This document shows, in pieces, positions 1 to 5,119 of a stretch of 5,119 bases of DNA (its first letter is position 1; the number at the start of each line of letters is the position of its first letter). Where the stretch lies: positions 1-5,119 of the forward strand of contig JAQUCZ010000114.1 of assembly GCA_028685945.1 (NCBI GenBank), written 5' to 3'. The notes under the pieces were generated by a model that saw only the letters and a list, made by a program, of their open reading frames with translations, had not been told where the DNA came from and did not search any database. Source of the DNA: Sulfurimonadaceae bacterium. Its GTDB lineage: Bacteria > Campylobacterota > Campylobacteria > Campylobacterales > Sulfurimonadaceae. Made by a program: the position numbers and the translations under genes.

Positions 1-1890
1 CTCTTGAAGCATTGTATCTAAGAGGCTAAAGAGCTCGTCGGAGGCTTTCTCCATCTTTTCGAAATTTTCCAAAATCTCTTTGGCATGTGCAAGGGTTTTC
101 TCCTCTGCATTGCCCTCTAAAAATTTGAGGTTGGTATTTGCATTTTCATGCACTATGGCATGCGGTTTGCCGAGTTGTTTGTAGGCACCCGTTTGGGAGA
201 AGCGGCGTTTCCCCTCTTCGTCGTACCAATGCCCCAGACTGCATTGGTGGATCGTTTGCTCTTCGAGGATTTTATTAAGTGACATCACCGAGTTGTACGC
301 ACGCGATTTGTAGAGTATATGGTCGATCTTTGCCAATACCACAAAGACGCTGTTTTCCATGTAGTAGGAGGAATCGACGATCTTTTTGGAGTTGTCGCTA
401 AGCTCTATGAGCGTATGTTCGAAATTTTCGATTTTTTGGGTGGAAGCTTCCACCGTGCTTTGCATCTCCTCCGAACTCGTTTGGATTTCACTCATCCCCT
501 GCTGGAGCGATTTGATCGAGATGGTGATCTCGCTTGTAGCTTTGTGGGTACGCTCGGCTAGTTTTCGCACCTCGTCCGCCACTACCGCAAATCCGCGTCC
601 GTGTTCCCCCGCACGCGCCGCTTCTATGGCTGCGTTGAGGGCTAAAAGGTTGGTTTGATCGGCGATATCGGTGATAAGTTCGATGATCGAAGTGATGCTG
701 TTTGTTTGGTTCGCAAGCTCGCCGATATTGTGGTTGTTATGGGTGACCTGCTCGTTGAGCGCTTCAAGCTCCGAGACGATGGTGTGGATATTTGAGCGCG
801 AATCGGTCGCTAGGGTCGCTGCGGTTTTGGTCGCGTCGGTGACGGTTTTAAGGCTGTCGATGTTGTGATGGAGATCCTCTTTTATAAACGAGAGCGATTC
901 GGAAACATTGATGCTTTTGGTGCTAAGCTGCGCGTTAAAGGTATCGCGTTGCACTTTTTTGTGCTGCTCTTTCATAAACTCGATACTTTTGCCTACGTTC
1001 TCGATCGCTTTTACGAATGCACCCTCCATCCCCGCATGGGAGATTTTATTGGTAAAAACCCCTTTGGAAGCGTCGGTAACGGTGGTGTTGATCTCGTGGA
1101 TGAGGTTTTGGGTATGCCCCAAAAGTTTGGCAAGTTCGCGCCCCATGATCCCTAGCTCCGTATGCTCGTTTGCATCGGCATGGGTATGAGAGAAATCTCC
1201 CCGTGCCGCATCGCCGATAAGTTGGGTGAACCCTTTGATACCGCGCGTGATCGATTTGCGAATAAGCGTCGCTATCGTAAAAATGACGATAGTGATAAAA
1301 ACACCCGAGAGGGAGACGAAGATTTTATAAAAGTTCAGTTCGTTTGATAGCTCTTTAGAAGCAACGGCGAGCTCTTGTTGTTTGAGATCGACGAGCTTTT
1401 TAAAGCTCTCTCGTGAGGCGTTTGCATAGGGGGTAAGCGTTTTTTTGTAGTCCGCATAGATACGCATCGTGTCGGTTTTGATCGCTTCGCTCGTGAGGGT
1501 GCGCATCATCGCCAAAGAGTTGTTTAAAAACGCCATGGTGGATTCCTTGGCATGTTGCAAAGTCAACTGCGAAGTAGGATCGAGCATCATCGTTTGAAGC
1601 TCCTCAAAACGCTTCTCGATCGAAGCGATCGTTTTTTCGAGGGTAGCGATATCTTTGTCGTAGTCGCCCCCGAGCATCAGATCGCGCGTGGTACGGCTGA
1701 CGTAGTTAAGGTTTTTTTCTATCTCAAGGGTGGTGAGTGCACCCTGCATCGATTTTTCTCTTAAGTGGTTATATTTGGCTTCGATGTGGCTTGTTGCCAA
1801 AAATACGAACAACGCGACGAGAATGACCGATAAACTAACCATAAAGATGAAGTAGTTCATCTTCTTTTGGATACTAAGATTTTCCAACAT
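1..1890 (-). CDS. Transmembrane methyl-accepting chemotaxis protein with C-terminal CZB zinc-binding domain (3' end cut by window edge)
   Basis: This inner-membrane chemoreceptor would signal through CheW/CheA to the flagellar motor. The frame is open for 630 codons from the ATG at 1890 to the window edge with no stop, so the C-terminus is missing, probably by little. Seen in the translation: TM1 at about residues 13-32; a helical, cysteine-free periplasmic segment of about 155 residues resembling a four-helix-bundle sensor; TM2 at about 188-210; and a HAMP domain from about 211 with a GDF motif at 231-233. The signalling hairpin follows at about 405-460, with its tip near AGEHGRGF (427-434). 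A CZB domain begins near 515, with candidate zinc ligands His524, Cys550 (in CSLGHWY), His577 and His581, the family's 3His/1Cys pattern. The start is supported by AAGGA at 1900-1896, 5 nt upstream. In known CZB proteins such as Helicobacter TlpD the domain binds zinc and is linked to oxidant (hypochlorous acid) sensing. The periplasmic ligand cannot be predicted. The family is certain; the specificity is unknown. Confidence 0.95.
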   Translation of the reverse strand, partial: MLENLSIQKKMNYFIFMVSLSVILVALFVFLATSHIEAKYNHLREKSMQGALTTLEIEKNLNYVSRTTRDLMLGGDYDKDIATLEKTIASIEKRFEELQTMMLDPTSQLTLQHAKESTMAFLNNSLAMMRTLTSEAIKTDTMRIYADYKKTLTPYANASRESFKKLVDLKQQELAVASKELSNELNFYKIFVSLSGVFITIVIFTIATLIRKSITRGIKGFTQLIGDAARGDFSHTHADANEHTELGIMGRELAKLLGHTQNLIHEINTTVTDASKGVFTNKISHAGMEGAFVKAIENVGKSIEFMKEQHKKVQRDTFNAQLSTKSINVSESLSFIKEDLHHNIDSLKTVTDATKTAATLATDSRSNIHTIVSELEALNEQVTHNNHNIGELANQTNSITSIIELITDIADQTNLLALNAAIEAARAGEHGRGFAVVADEVRKLAERTHKATSEITISIKSLQQGMSEIQTSSEEMQSTVEASTQKIENFEHTLIELSDNSKKIVDSSYYMENSVFVVLAKIDHILYKSRAYNSVMSLNKILEEQTIHQCSLGHWYDEEGKRRFSQTGAYKQLGKPHAIVHENANTNLKFLEGNAEEKTLAHAKEILENFEKMEKASDELFSLLDTMLQE

Positions 1891-1895
1891 TTTTT

Positions 1896-1900
1896 TCCTT
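1896..1900 (-). promoter_or_regulatory. Ribosome binding site of the chemoreceptor gene
   Basis: AAGGA lies 5 nt before the ATG at 1890 on the minus strand. It fixes that ATG as the start. The encoded N-terminus (short basic stretch, then TM1) is what an MCP should have. Confidence 0.75.
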
Positions 1901-1976
1901 CGTGACATATTCGGATAATGGTAGCACATTTGAAAAATAAAATCGCTAAAAATCTCACTTTTTTGATAAAAATTTG

Positions 1977-1982
1977 ATTATA
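1977..1982 (-). promoter_or_regulatory. Candidate -10 box for the chemoreceptor gene
   Basis: A perfect TATAAT reads on the minus strand, placing a start near 1970 and a leader of about 80 nt. There is no good -35; the upstream DNA is A/T tracts, which is tolerated by the housekeeping sigma factor of Campylobacterota, where -35 boxes are poorly conserved. Two rivals exist: another TATAAT at 2025-2020, and a flagellar-sigma-like CGATTT at 1945-1940. In DNA this AT-rich a TATAAT can also arise by chance. Confidence 0.35.
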
Positions 1983-2006
1983 AAAATAGATAACAAAAAT
2001 TTTTTA

Positions 2007-2027
2007 TGTATAAAAAAACATTATACA
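2007..2027. repeat. Perfect inverted repeat TGTATAA-N7-TTATACA, possible operator
   Basis: The 7-bp arms at 2007-2013 and 2021-2027 are exact reverse complements separated by 7 nt. The arms hold only one G:C pair each, so a stable RNA hairpin is unlikely. The 14-bp centre-to-centre spacing and the overlap with a TATAAT box fit a dimeric regulator site better, but AT-rich DNA makes such dyads by chance fairly often. Confidence 0.4.
2020..2025 (-). promoter_or_regulatory. Alternative -10 box for the chemoreceptor gene, inside a dyad
   Basis: A second perfect TATAAT on the minus strand, preceded directly by TTG. It would start transcription near 2012 and give a leader of about 120 nt. The hexamer 17 nt upstream (CACAAA) is a poor -35. 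The box overlaps one arm of the inverted repeat at 2007-2027, so if it is used, a protein bound there would be expected to block it. Confidence 0.35.
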
Positions 2028-2050
2028 ACTAGAGGTGATATTTTTGTGAC

Positions 2051-2073
2051 AAAACTCCCGTTTTAGGAGTTTT
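2051..2073 (-). terminator. Hairpin at the arsR stop codon, possible intrinsic terminator
   Basis: AAAACTCC (2051-2058) and GGAGTTTT (2066-2073) form a perfect 8-bp stem with a 7-nt loop. On the minus strand the arsR stop codon TAA (2065-2063) lies in the loop and the 3' arm ends in TTTT. The stem has four G:C pairs and the U-run after it is short (GTCAC follows), so termination may be weak or partial. Its position at the end of the ArsR operon and before the chemoreceptor promoter region fits a terminator. Confidence 0.45.
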
Positions 2074-2380
2074 CTGGTTTGCATCGCGGAGCGTGAAAGG
2101 GGATGTTAAGTTCAAGACATGCAATCTCTTGGAGGATCGATTGGCGAAACAGATCAAGCGGCGAGCGGATGGAATAATATGCCCAGCGACCCTCCCGCCG
2201 TACTTTTAAAAATCCCGCCTCTTTGAGAATTTTAAGATGGCGCGAAACACGCGACTGGATCATCCCAAAAGCGTTTTCTATATCGCAAACGCAAACCTCT
2301 TTGTTCGCGTCGATAAAACGGAGGATTCGCAACCTCGTTTCGTCGTTGAGCGCGCCGATCGTTTGTAAAAAAACATCCAT
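2063..2380 (-). CDS. arsR: ArsR-family winged-helix metalloregulator with CVC box
   Basis: A 105-residue cytoplasmic DNA-binding protein, the usual length for ArsR/SmtB dimeric repressors that leave DNA when a metal or metalloid binds. Seen in order: an N-terminal helix with LNDETRLRILRF (11-22); the metal box EVCVCDIE at 28-35; recognition helix SRVSRHLKILKEAGFL at 43-58; and the beta-wing VRREGRWAYYSI at 60-71. Cys30 and Cys32 match the first two As(III)/Sb(III) ligands of the plasmid R773 ArsR type. The third ligand position (CVCxxC) is Glu35, so binding must differ or recruit another residue. Two further cysteines lie near the C-terminus, Cys88 and Cys100. The ATG at 2380 follows the upstream stop by 5 nt, and GAGG at 2386-2383 overlaps that stop, so translation is probably coupled. 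No arsenate reductase, efflux pump or arsenite methylase is in the window, so the arsenic role is inferred from the motif only. Another ArsR-family ligand is possible. Confidence 0.9.
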   Translation of the reverse strand: MDVFLQTIGALNDETRLRILRFIDANKEVCVCDIENAFGMIQSRVSRHLKILKEAGFLKVRREGRWAYYSIRSPLDLFRQSILQEIACLELNIPFHAPRCKPENS

Positions 2381-2385
2381 CCCCT

Positions 2386-2793
2386 CTACTCTTTTTCTAC
2401 CGCTTTTCTAAAGAGGTGGTAGTTTTCAGCTTCAAGCATCTCTTCGACGTACTCTTTGACGTTCTTTTTGCATTTTGTCCAGATTCCCGAAGGGAGGCGC
2501 ACTTCGAGTTTTTTCTTTTCGCGGAGTTTGATGATCTTTTTGGGGGAGAGCACCTTGGTAACGGGGGTAAAATCTACATCGCTAAGGTCGATGTCGTTCT
2601 TGTAAAAAATGGTTTGTTTTTTAAAGTTCCCCCAACCCGGAATTCCATCTTCGGTATAGGGAACCTCGTAGCCGTTTTTGAAACTGACCATCATTTTATA
2701 GTGGCTCTCTTCAAAAACCTGCGTAACCTCACCCGCTCCAAAGACCATGCCATAGAGTTTGTCCCCTACTTTTACGTTGTCAAAATATGCCAT
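2386..2793 (-). CDS. Uncharacterised small protein with SH3-like N-terminal motif, in operon with arsR
   Basis: A 135-residue soluble protein that I cannot assign to a named family. No signal peptide or membrane segment is visible. The N-terminal half has VKVGDKLYGMVFGAGEV (7-23), then YKMMVSFKNGYEVPYTEDG (32-50) and TIFYKND (61-67). The pattern VGDxVy-GxGxV-yxVxFxNG-YTxDG-LFy recurs in small bacterial and phage proteins with an SH3/KOW-like barrel (family resemblance from memory). The C-terminal half is lysine-rich (about 80-113) and ends in a probable helix (111-134). There is a single cysteine, Cys108. An in-frame ATG at 2835 would add 14 residues, but the ATG at 2793 is chosen: GGGAGT lies about 7 nt upstream, and the longer form would start inside the promoter. 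It is the first gene of a two-gene unit with arsR, so it may be regulated by ArsR or modulate it; a nucleic-acid-binding role is possible but unproven. Confidence 0.85.
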   Translation of the reverse strand: MAYFDNVKVGDKLYGMVFGAGEVTQVFEESHYKMMVSFKNGYEVPYTEDGIPGWGNFKKQTIFYKNDIDLSDVDFTPVTKVLSPKKIIKLREKKKLEVRLPSGIWTKCKKNVKEYVEEMLEAENYHLFRKAVEKE

Positions 2794-2800
2794 ATTTTTT

Positions 2801-2806
2801 ACTCCC
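2801..2806 (-). promoter_or_regulatory. Ribosome binding site deciding the start of the small protein
   Basis: GGGAGT on the minus strand sits 7 nt before the ATG at 2793. No comparable site precedes the in-frame ATG at 2835, which lies upstream of the expected transcription start, so the shorter protein is preferred. Confidence 0.7.
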
Positions 2807-2823
2807 GTTTTTTTTTGAAAGTC

Positions 2824-2853
2824 ATTATATCTCAAAATGATAACCGATTTAAA
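2824..2853 (-). promoter_or_regulatory. Promoter of the small-protein/arsR operon
   Basis: A perfect TATAAT at 2829-2824 on the minus strand has TTTAAA 18 nt upstream (2853-2848) as a partial -35. The predicted start near 2817 gives a short leader of about 24 nt containing the GGGAGT ribosome binding site. This is the best-placed promoter in the window. A 10-bp palindrome covers its -35 region. Confidence 0.6.
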
Positions 2854-2855
2854 TC
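2846..2855. repeat. Palindrome GATTTAAATC in the divergent control region, possible operator
   Basis: A perfect 10-bp palindrome with no spacer overlaps the -35 region of the leftward promoter and lies about 20 bp upstream of the candidate gdhA -10 box. The position suits autoregulation by the ArsR-family protein or shared control of both directions. However, it is short and AT-rich, and it does not resemble the longer imperfect dyads usually bound by ArsR proteins. Confidence 0.3.
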
Positions 2856-2876
2856 AAAGTTTTACCTTGGGTTCGT

Positions 2877-2882
2877 TAGAAT
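2877..2882 (+). promoter_or_regulatory. Candidate -10 box of the gdhA-mscS operon
   Basis: TAGAAT matches the -10 consensus at five of six bases and would start transcription near 2889, about 26 nt before the GTG start. No convincing -35 lies 16-18 nt upstream. An alternative pair is TTGAAA (2815-2820) with GATAAC (2839-2844), 18 nt apart, which would give a leader of about 65 nt. Confidence 0.3.
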
Positions 2883-2904
2883 CAAAAATTAAAAAAGTGA
2901 ATAA

Positions 2905-2909
2905 AAGGG
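2905..2909 (+). promoter_or_regulatory. Ribosome binding site deciding a GTG start for gdhA
   Basis: AAGGG ends 5 nt before the GTG at 2915. The in-frame ATG at 2837 has no ribosome binding site and would add 26 poorly conserved-looking residues. Starting at the GTG gives 451 residues, close to the usual length of hexameric NADP-type glutamate dehydrogenases. Confidence 0.65.
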
Positions 2910-2914
2910 TAAAC

Positions 2915-4270
2915 GTGAGTTTAGCGCAATTACAGATTCAAAAATTTGAAAAAGCAAGCAGTGAAGGGGATAGGATATTTTTTCAGGCGATGGAGGAGGT
3001 GCTCGATTCGATTGCCCCTTTGATCGAGTCGGACGAACGTTACAGACGCCATGCCATAGTGGAACGACTTACGGTTCCCGACAGGGTTTTTAAGTTCAAA
3101 GTGACGTGGCTTGACGATGCGAACAATATTCAGGTAAACACGGGGTATCGCGTGCAGTTTAACAATTCGCTCGGACCCTACAAAGGGGGGATTCGCTTTC
3201 ACCCGAGCGTCAACGAGGGAATTTTAAAATTTTTGGGGTTTGAACAGATACTCAAAAACTCTTTGACGGGTCTGCCGATGGGGGGAGCCAAAGGGGGAAG
3301 CGATTTTGATCCCAAGGGCAAAAGCGATTTTGAAGTGATGAAGTTTTGTGCGGCGTTTATGACCGAACTGCACAAACATATAGGACCGCGCGTCGACGTT
3401 CCCGCGGGGGATATCGGCGTGGGAGCGCGCGAAATAGGGTATTTGTTCGGGGAATACAAAAAGATCACCTCCACCTACGACGGCGTACTCACGGGTAAAC
3501 CCTTTATGTTCGGCGGCTCTTTGATGCGCCCCGAAGCAACGGGCTACGGCGTGGTATATTTTACGCAGGCGATGCTGGAACAGGAGAACAAAGAGGCGCT
3601 CAAAGGGAAGGTTTGTACCGTCAGCGGCGCTGGGAACGTGGCAATCCACACCATAGAAAAGCTGCAAGAACTCGGAGCGCTCGTGGTGACATGCAGCGAT
3701 TCGCGCGGGACGATTTATGATTCGCGCGGGGTCGATTTGGCACTTTTAAAAGAGCTGAAACTTCAAAAAAGGGTGAACCTCGAAGAGTACCTCATAACCT
3801 ACCCCGAAGCGCGTTATATCCCCGTAGAGGAGTATCCCGAAGGGGGGCATGCGGTGTGGAGCATTCCGTGTTATGCGGCGTTTCCTTGTGCAACCCAAAA
3901 CGAACTGTGGGAAGCCGATGCCAAAACCCTTGTTGCAAACGGCTGTGTCAGCGTAACCGAGGGTGCCAACATGCCATCGACCCCCGAAGCGATCAAAATA
4001 CTTTTGGACAACAAAATATGTTTCGCTCCCGCAAAAGCGGCAAATGCGGGGGGCGTCGTAGTTAGTTCGTTCGAGATGAGCCAAAACGCGGTAATGACGA
4101 AATGGAGCTTTGAAAAGGTGGATGCCAAACTCAAAGAGACAATGCGCCAAATCTGCAAACGGGTTGCACTCACCGCCAAAGATTACGGCGTAGAGGGCAA
4201 TTACGTCGACGGTGCCAACATAGCAGGGTTTAAAAAAGTCGCCGATGCGATGATAGCGGAGGGTATCTAA
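2915..4270 (+). CDS. gdhA: NADP-specific glutamate dehydrogenase
   Basis: This cytoplasmic hexameric enzyme catalyses the reductive amination of 2-oxoglutarate with ammonium and NADPH to give L-glutamate (EC 1.4.1.4), assimilating ammonium when it is plentiful. From the GTG start the protein has 451 residues, the normal size. The substrate domain is complete: TGYRVQFNN, then GPYKGGIRFHP with its conserved lysine, and GLPMGGAKGGSDFDPKGKSD with the catalytic-type Lys126 (E. coli Lys128 equivalent). PAGDIGVGAREIGYLFGEY follows. The coenzyme domain carries the Rossmann turn GAGNVA from residue 238 and CSDSRG after the second strand, as in NADP-preferring members. TEGANMPSTPEA and APAKAANAGGVVVSSFEMSQN close the active site. 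No key residue looks damaged. NADP rather than NAD preference is inferred from overall similarity to the E. coli-type enzyme. It is the first gene of an operon with the MscS-type channel: the stop codon is 1 nt from the next start. Confidence 0.97.
   Translation: MSLAQLQIQKFEKASSEGDRIFFQAMEEVLDSIAPLIESDERYRRHAIVERLTVPDRVFKFKVTWLDDANNIQVNTGYRVQFNNSLGPYKGGIRFHPSVNEGILKFLGFEQILKNSLTGLPMGGAKGGSDFDPKGKSDFEVMKFCAAFMTELHKHIGPRVDVPAGDIGVGAREIGYLFGEYKKITSTYDGVLTGKPFMFGGSLMRPEATGYGVVYFTQAMLEQENKEALKGKVCTVSGAGNVAIHTIEKLQELGALVVTCSDSRGTIYDSRGVDLALLKELKLQKRVNLEEYLITYPEARYIPVEEYPEGGHAVWSIPCYAAFPCATQNELWEADAKTLVANGCVSVTEGANMPSTPEAIKILLDNKICFAPAKAANAGGVVVSSFEMSQNAVMTKWSFEKVDAKLKETMRQICKRVALTAKDYGVEGNYVDGANIAGFKKVADAMIAEGI
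4258..4263 (+). promoter_or_regulatory. Ribosome binding site of the channel gene, inside the end of gdhA
   Basis: GGAGGG lies in the last codons of gdhA, 8 nt before the ATG at 4272. This strong site, with only 1 nt between stop and start codons, indicates translational coupling. Confidence 0.8.
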
Positions 4271-4271
4271 G

Positions 4272-5119
4272 ATGAGCGATGCGAACGTCAGCAGTTTCGT
4301 AGCAGAAAATTTGGGATTTATGAGCGGGTACGATCCGATGGTGGTGAAACTCAGCGTCATCGTATTTAGTATCGCCTTTATCTATTTTATCCGCCGTATA
4401 GGGTTTGATTTTCTCGAAAAAGGGTTTTTGAAGATCAAACGTTTGGAGCACTACTCCAAAGATATTATCAAACGTTTGCGCAAACCAAGCGAGATCATTA
4501 CGATCATCGTCAATTTCGACATTATTATGTTCGTTTACAACGATTTTACGAGCGTGCAGGCGACGCGGGAGATATTCAATATCGTCTATGTCGTACTTGT
4601 GACCTACTGGGTGTTTTCGCTTATCAACTCCATCGTAGGGGTGAAGATAGAGGAGATCGAAGATAGGGTCAACGTCAAAAACGAAGTGATTAATTTCGGG
4701 TTGAAGATCCTCAACTTCGCCATCGTTTTGGCGGGCGTGCTTGTTGCGCTTAATTTTATGGGGGTCGATCTAACGGCTATTTTATCGGGTCTTGGAATCG
4801 GCGGTTTGGCAGTCGCACTCGCGGCAAAAGACAGCCTTGCAAATTTTTTCGGTACCGTTTCTATTCTTATCAGCGACAGTTTTTCCCAAGGGGATTGGAT
4901 CCAAATCGGCAATTCCGAGGGAACGGTCGTCGAGATCGGTCTGAGGGTGACGACCATACGCACTTTTGATAATGCGCTGATCTCGATACCCAACTCCACC
5001 TTGGCAAACGGTGATATTAAAAACTGGAATAAGCGCACCTTGGGGCGCCGTATTAAAATGAGCCTTGGTGTTAAATACGATTCCAAAAGAGACGACATAA
5101 AAAATGCGATCGCAGAGAT
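4272..5119 (+). CDS. MscS-family small-conductance mechanosensitive ion channel (3' end cut by window edge)
   Basis: An inner-membrane channel of the MscS family, which opens under membrane tension and lets small solutes out during osmotic downshock. The frame is open for 282 codons to the right edge. Hydrophobic segments lie at about 23-40, 75-90, 103-122 and 143-162, followed by the pore helix. The pore region reads TAILSGLGIGGLAVALAAKD (168-187), with the small-residue Gly/Ala packing face of MscS TM3, then SLANFFGTVSILISDSF. The cytoplasmic beta domain follows: QGDWIQIG (206-213), EGTVVEIGLRVTTIRTFDN, then ISIPNSTLANGDIKNW, the classic family signature. The C-terminal alpha/beta domain starts at the edge (RRIKMSLGVKYDSKRDDI). 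With at least one more N-terminal segment than E. coli MscS (three TM helices), it is a slightly larger family member. Which MscS subfamily it belongs to, and whether it gates as a real osmotic valve, is not shown by sequence. Confidence 0.95.
   Translation, partial: MSDANVSSFVAENLGFMSGYDPMVVKLSVIVFSIAFIYFIRRIGFDFLEKGFLKIKRLEHYSKDIIKRLRKPSEIITIIVNFDIIMFVYNDFTSVQATREIFNIVYVVLVTYWVFSLINSIVGVKIEEIEDRVNVKNEVINFGLKILNFAIVLAGVLVALNFMGVDLTAILSGLGIGGLAVALAAKDSLANFFGTVSILISDSFSQGDWIQIGNSEGTVVEIGLRVTTIRTFDNALISIPNSTLANGDIKNWNKRTLGRRIKMSLGVKYDSKRDDIKNAIAE

Noticed and set aside
319..1347. Several plus-strand open frames of 61-96 codons
   Set aside because: All are antisense shadows of the chemoreceptor, whose minus-strand frame is continuous with all expected domains.
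1891..2050. A small RNA or extra small gene in the AT-rich spacer
   Set aside because: No open frame with a ribosome binding site and no stable GC-containing hairpin is visible; the content is explained by promoter-like boxes and A/T tracts.
2794..2835. A 14-residue N-terminal extension of the small protein from an ATG at 2835
   Set aside because: That ATG is upstream of the TATAAT box and its predicted transcription start, so the codon would not be in the transcript, and it has no ribosome binding site.
2416..2892. A 158-codon open frame on the plus strand
   Set aside because: It is antisense to the small protein, which has the better start, promoter and operon context. The phenylalanine-rich product is typical of the complement of lysine-rich coding DNA.
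2837..2914. A longer gdhA reading frame beginning at an ATG 78 nt upstream
   Set aside because: It has no ribosome binding site, its extra 26 residues are not part of the usual family length, and the GTG at 2915 has AAGGG 5 nt upstream. The extension would also cover the candidate gdhA -10 box.
3746..4360. A 204-codon open frame on the minus strand
   Set aside because: It is antisense to gdhA and the start of the channel gene and has no ribosome binding site or known motif that I can see.
4604..5098. A 164-codon open frame on the minus strand
   Set aside because: It lies wholly antisense to the MscS gene, whose translation shows the full family signature. The antisense product has low complexity and no recognisable domain.
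1..5119. Mobile element, prophage, defence island or CRISPR signatures
   Set aside because: There are no transposase or integrase genes, no repeated spacer structure, no terminal repeats and no tRNA attachment site. All five genes are ordinary chromosomal types except the unassigned small protein.

Overview
The window looks like chromosomal DNA from a free-living Campylobacterota (epsilonproteobacterial) species, possibly of the Sulfurimonas/Sulfuricurvum type. That assignment is an inference. It rests on the chemoreceptor with a C-terminal CZB zinc-binding domain (a class common in this phylum), the AT-rich intergenic spacers, and the general style of the proteins. There is no rRNA or other phylogenetic marker here to settle it. 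I see no mobile element, CRISPR array, tRNA or rRNA.

Layout: five genes in two divergent blocks around a control region at about 2794-2914. Leftward (minus strand), reading away from that region, are (i) a small uncharacterised protein with an SH3-like N-terminal motif (2386-2793), (ii) an ArsR-family metalloregulator (2063-2380) starting 5 nt after the previous stop codon, then a hairpin that could be a terminator and a 172-bp AT-rich spacer, and (iii) a large transmembrane methyl-accepting chemotaxis protein (1-1890). The MCP is open from its start to the left edge and so is cut at its C-terminus. Rightward (plus strand) are (iv) an NADP-type glutamate dehydrogenase, gdhA (2915-4270), and (v) an MscS-family mechanosensitive channel (4272-5119, cut by the right edge). 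The channel's start codon lies 1 nt after the gdhA stop, so the two are almost certainly one operon.

How the parts may work together: gdhA makes glutamate, the main cytoplasmic anion that balances potassium, and an MscS channel releases small solutes on osmotic downshock. Their tight coupling therefore makes physiological sense as an osmoadaptation pair (inference). The ArsR-family regulator and its small partner form a second compact unit with a very good TATAAT box and a palindrome in its -35 region. The regulator has the CVC metal-binding box of arsenic sensors, but no arsenic-resistance gene is visible nearby. The chemoreceptor appears to be independently transcribed.

Nothing here is clearly a new defence or mobile system. 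The items most worth following up are the unknown protein paired with ArsR, the two dyads overlapping promoters, and the gdhA-mscS coupling.
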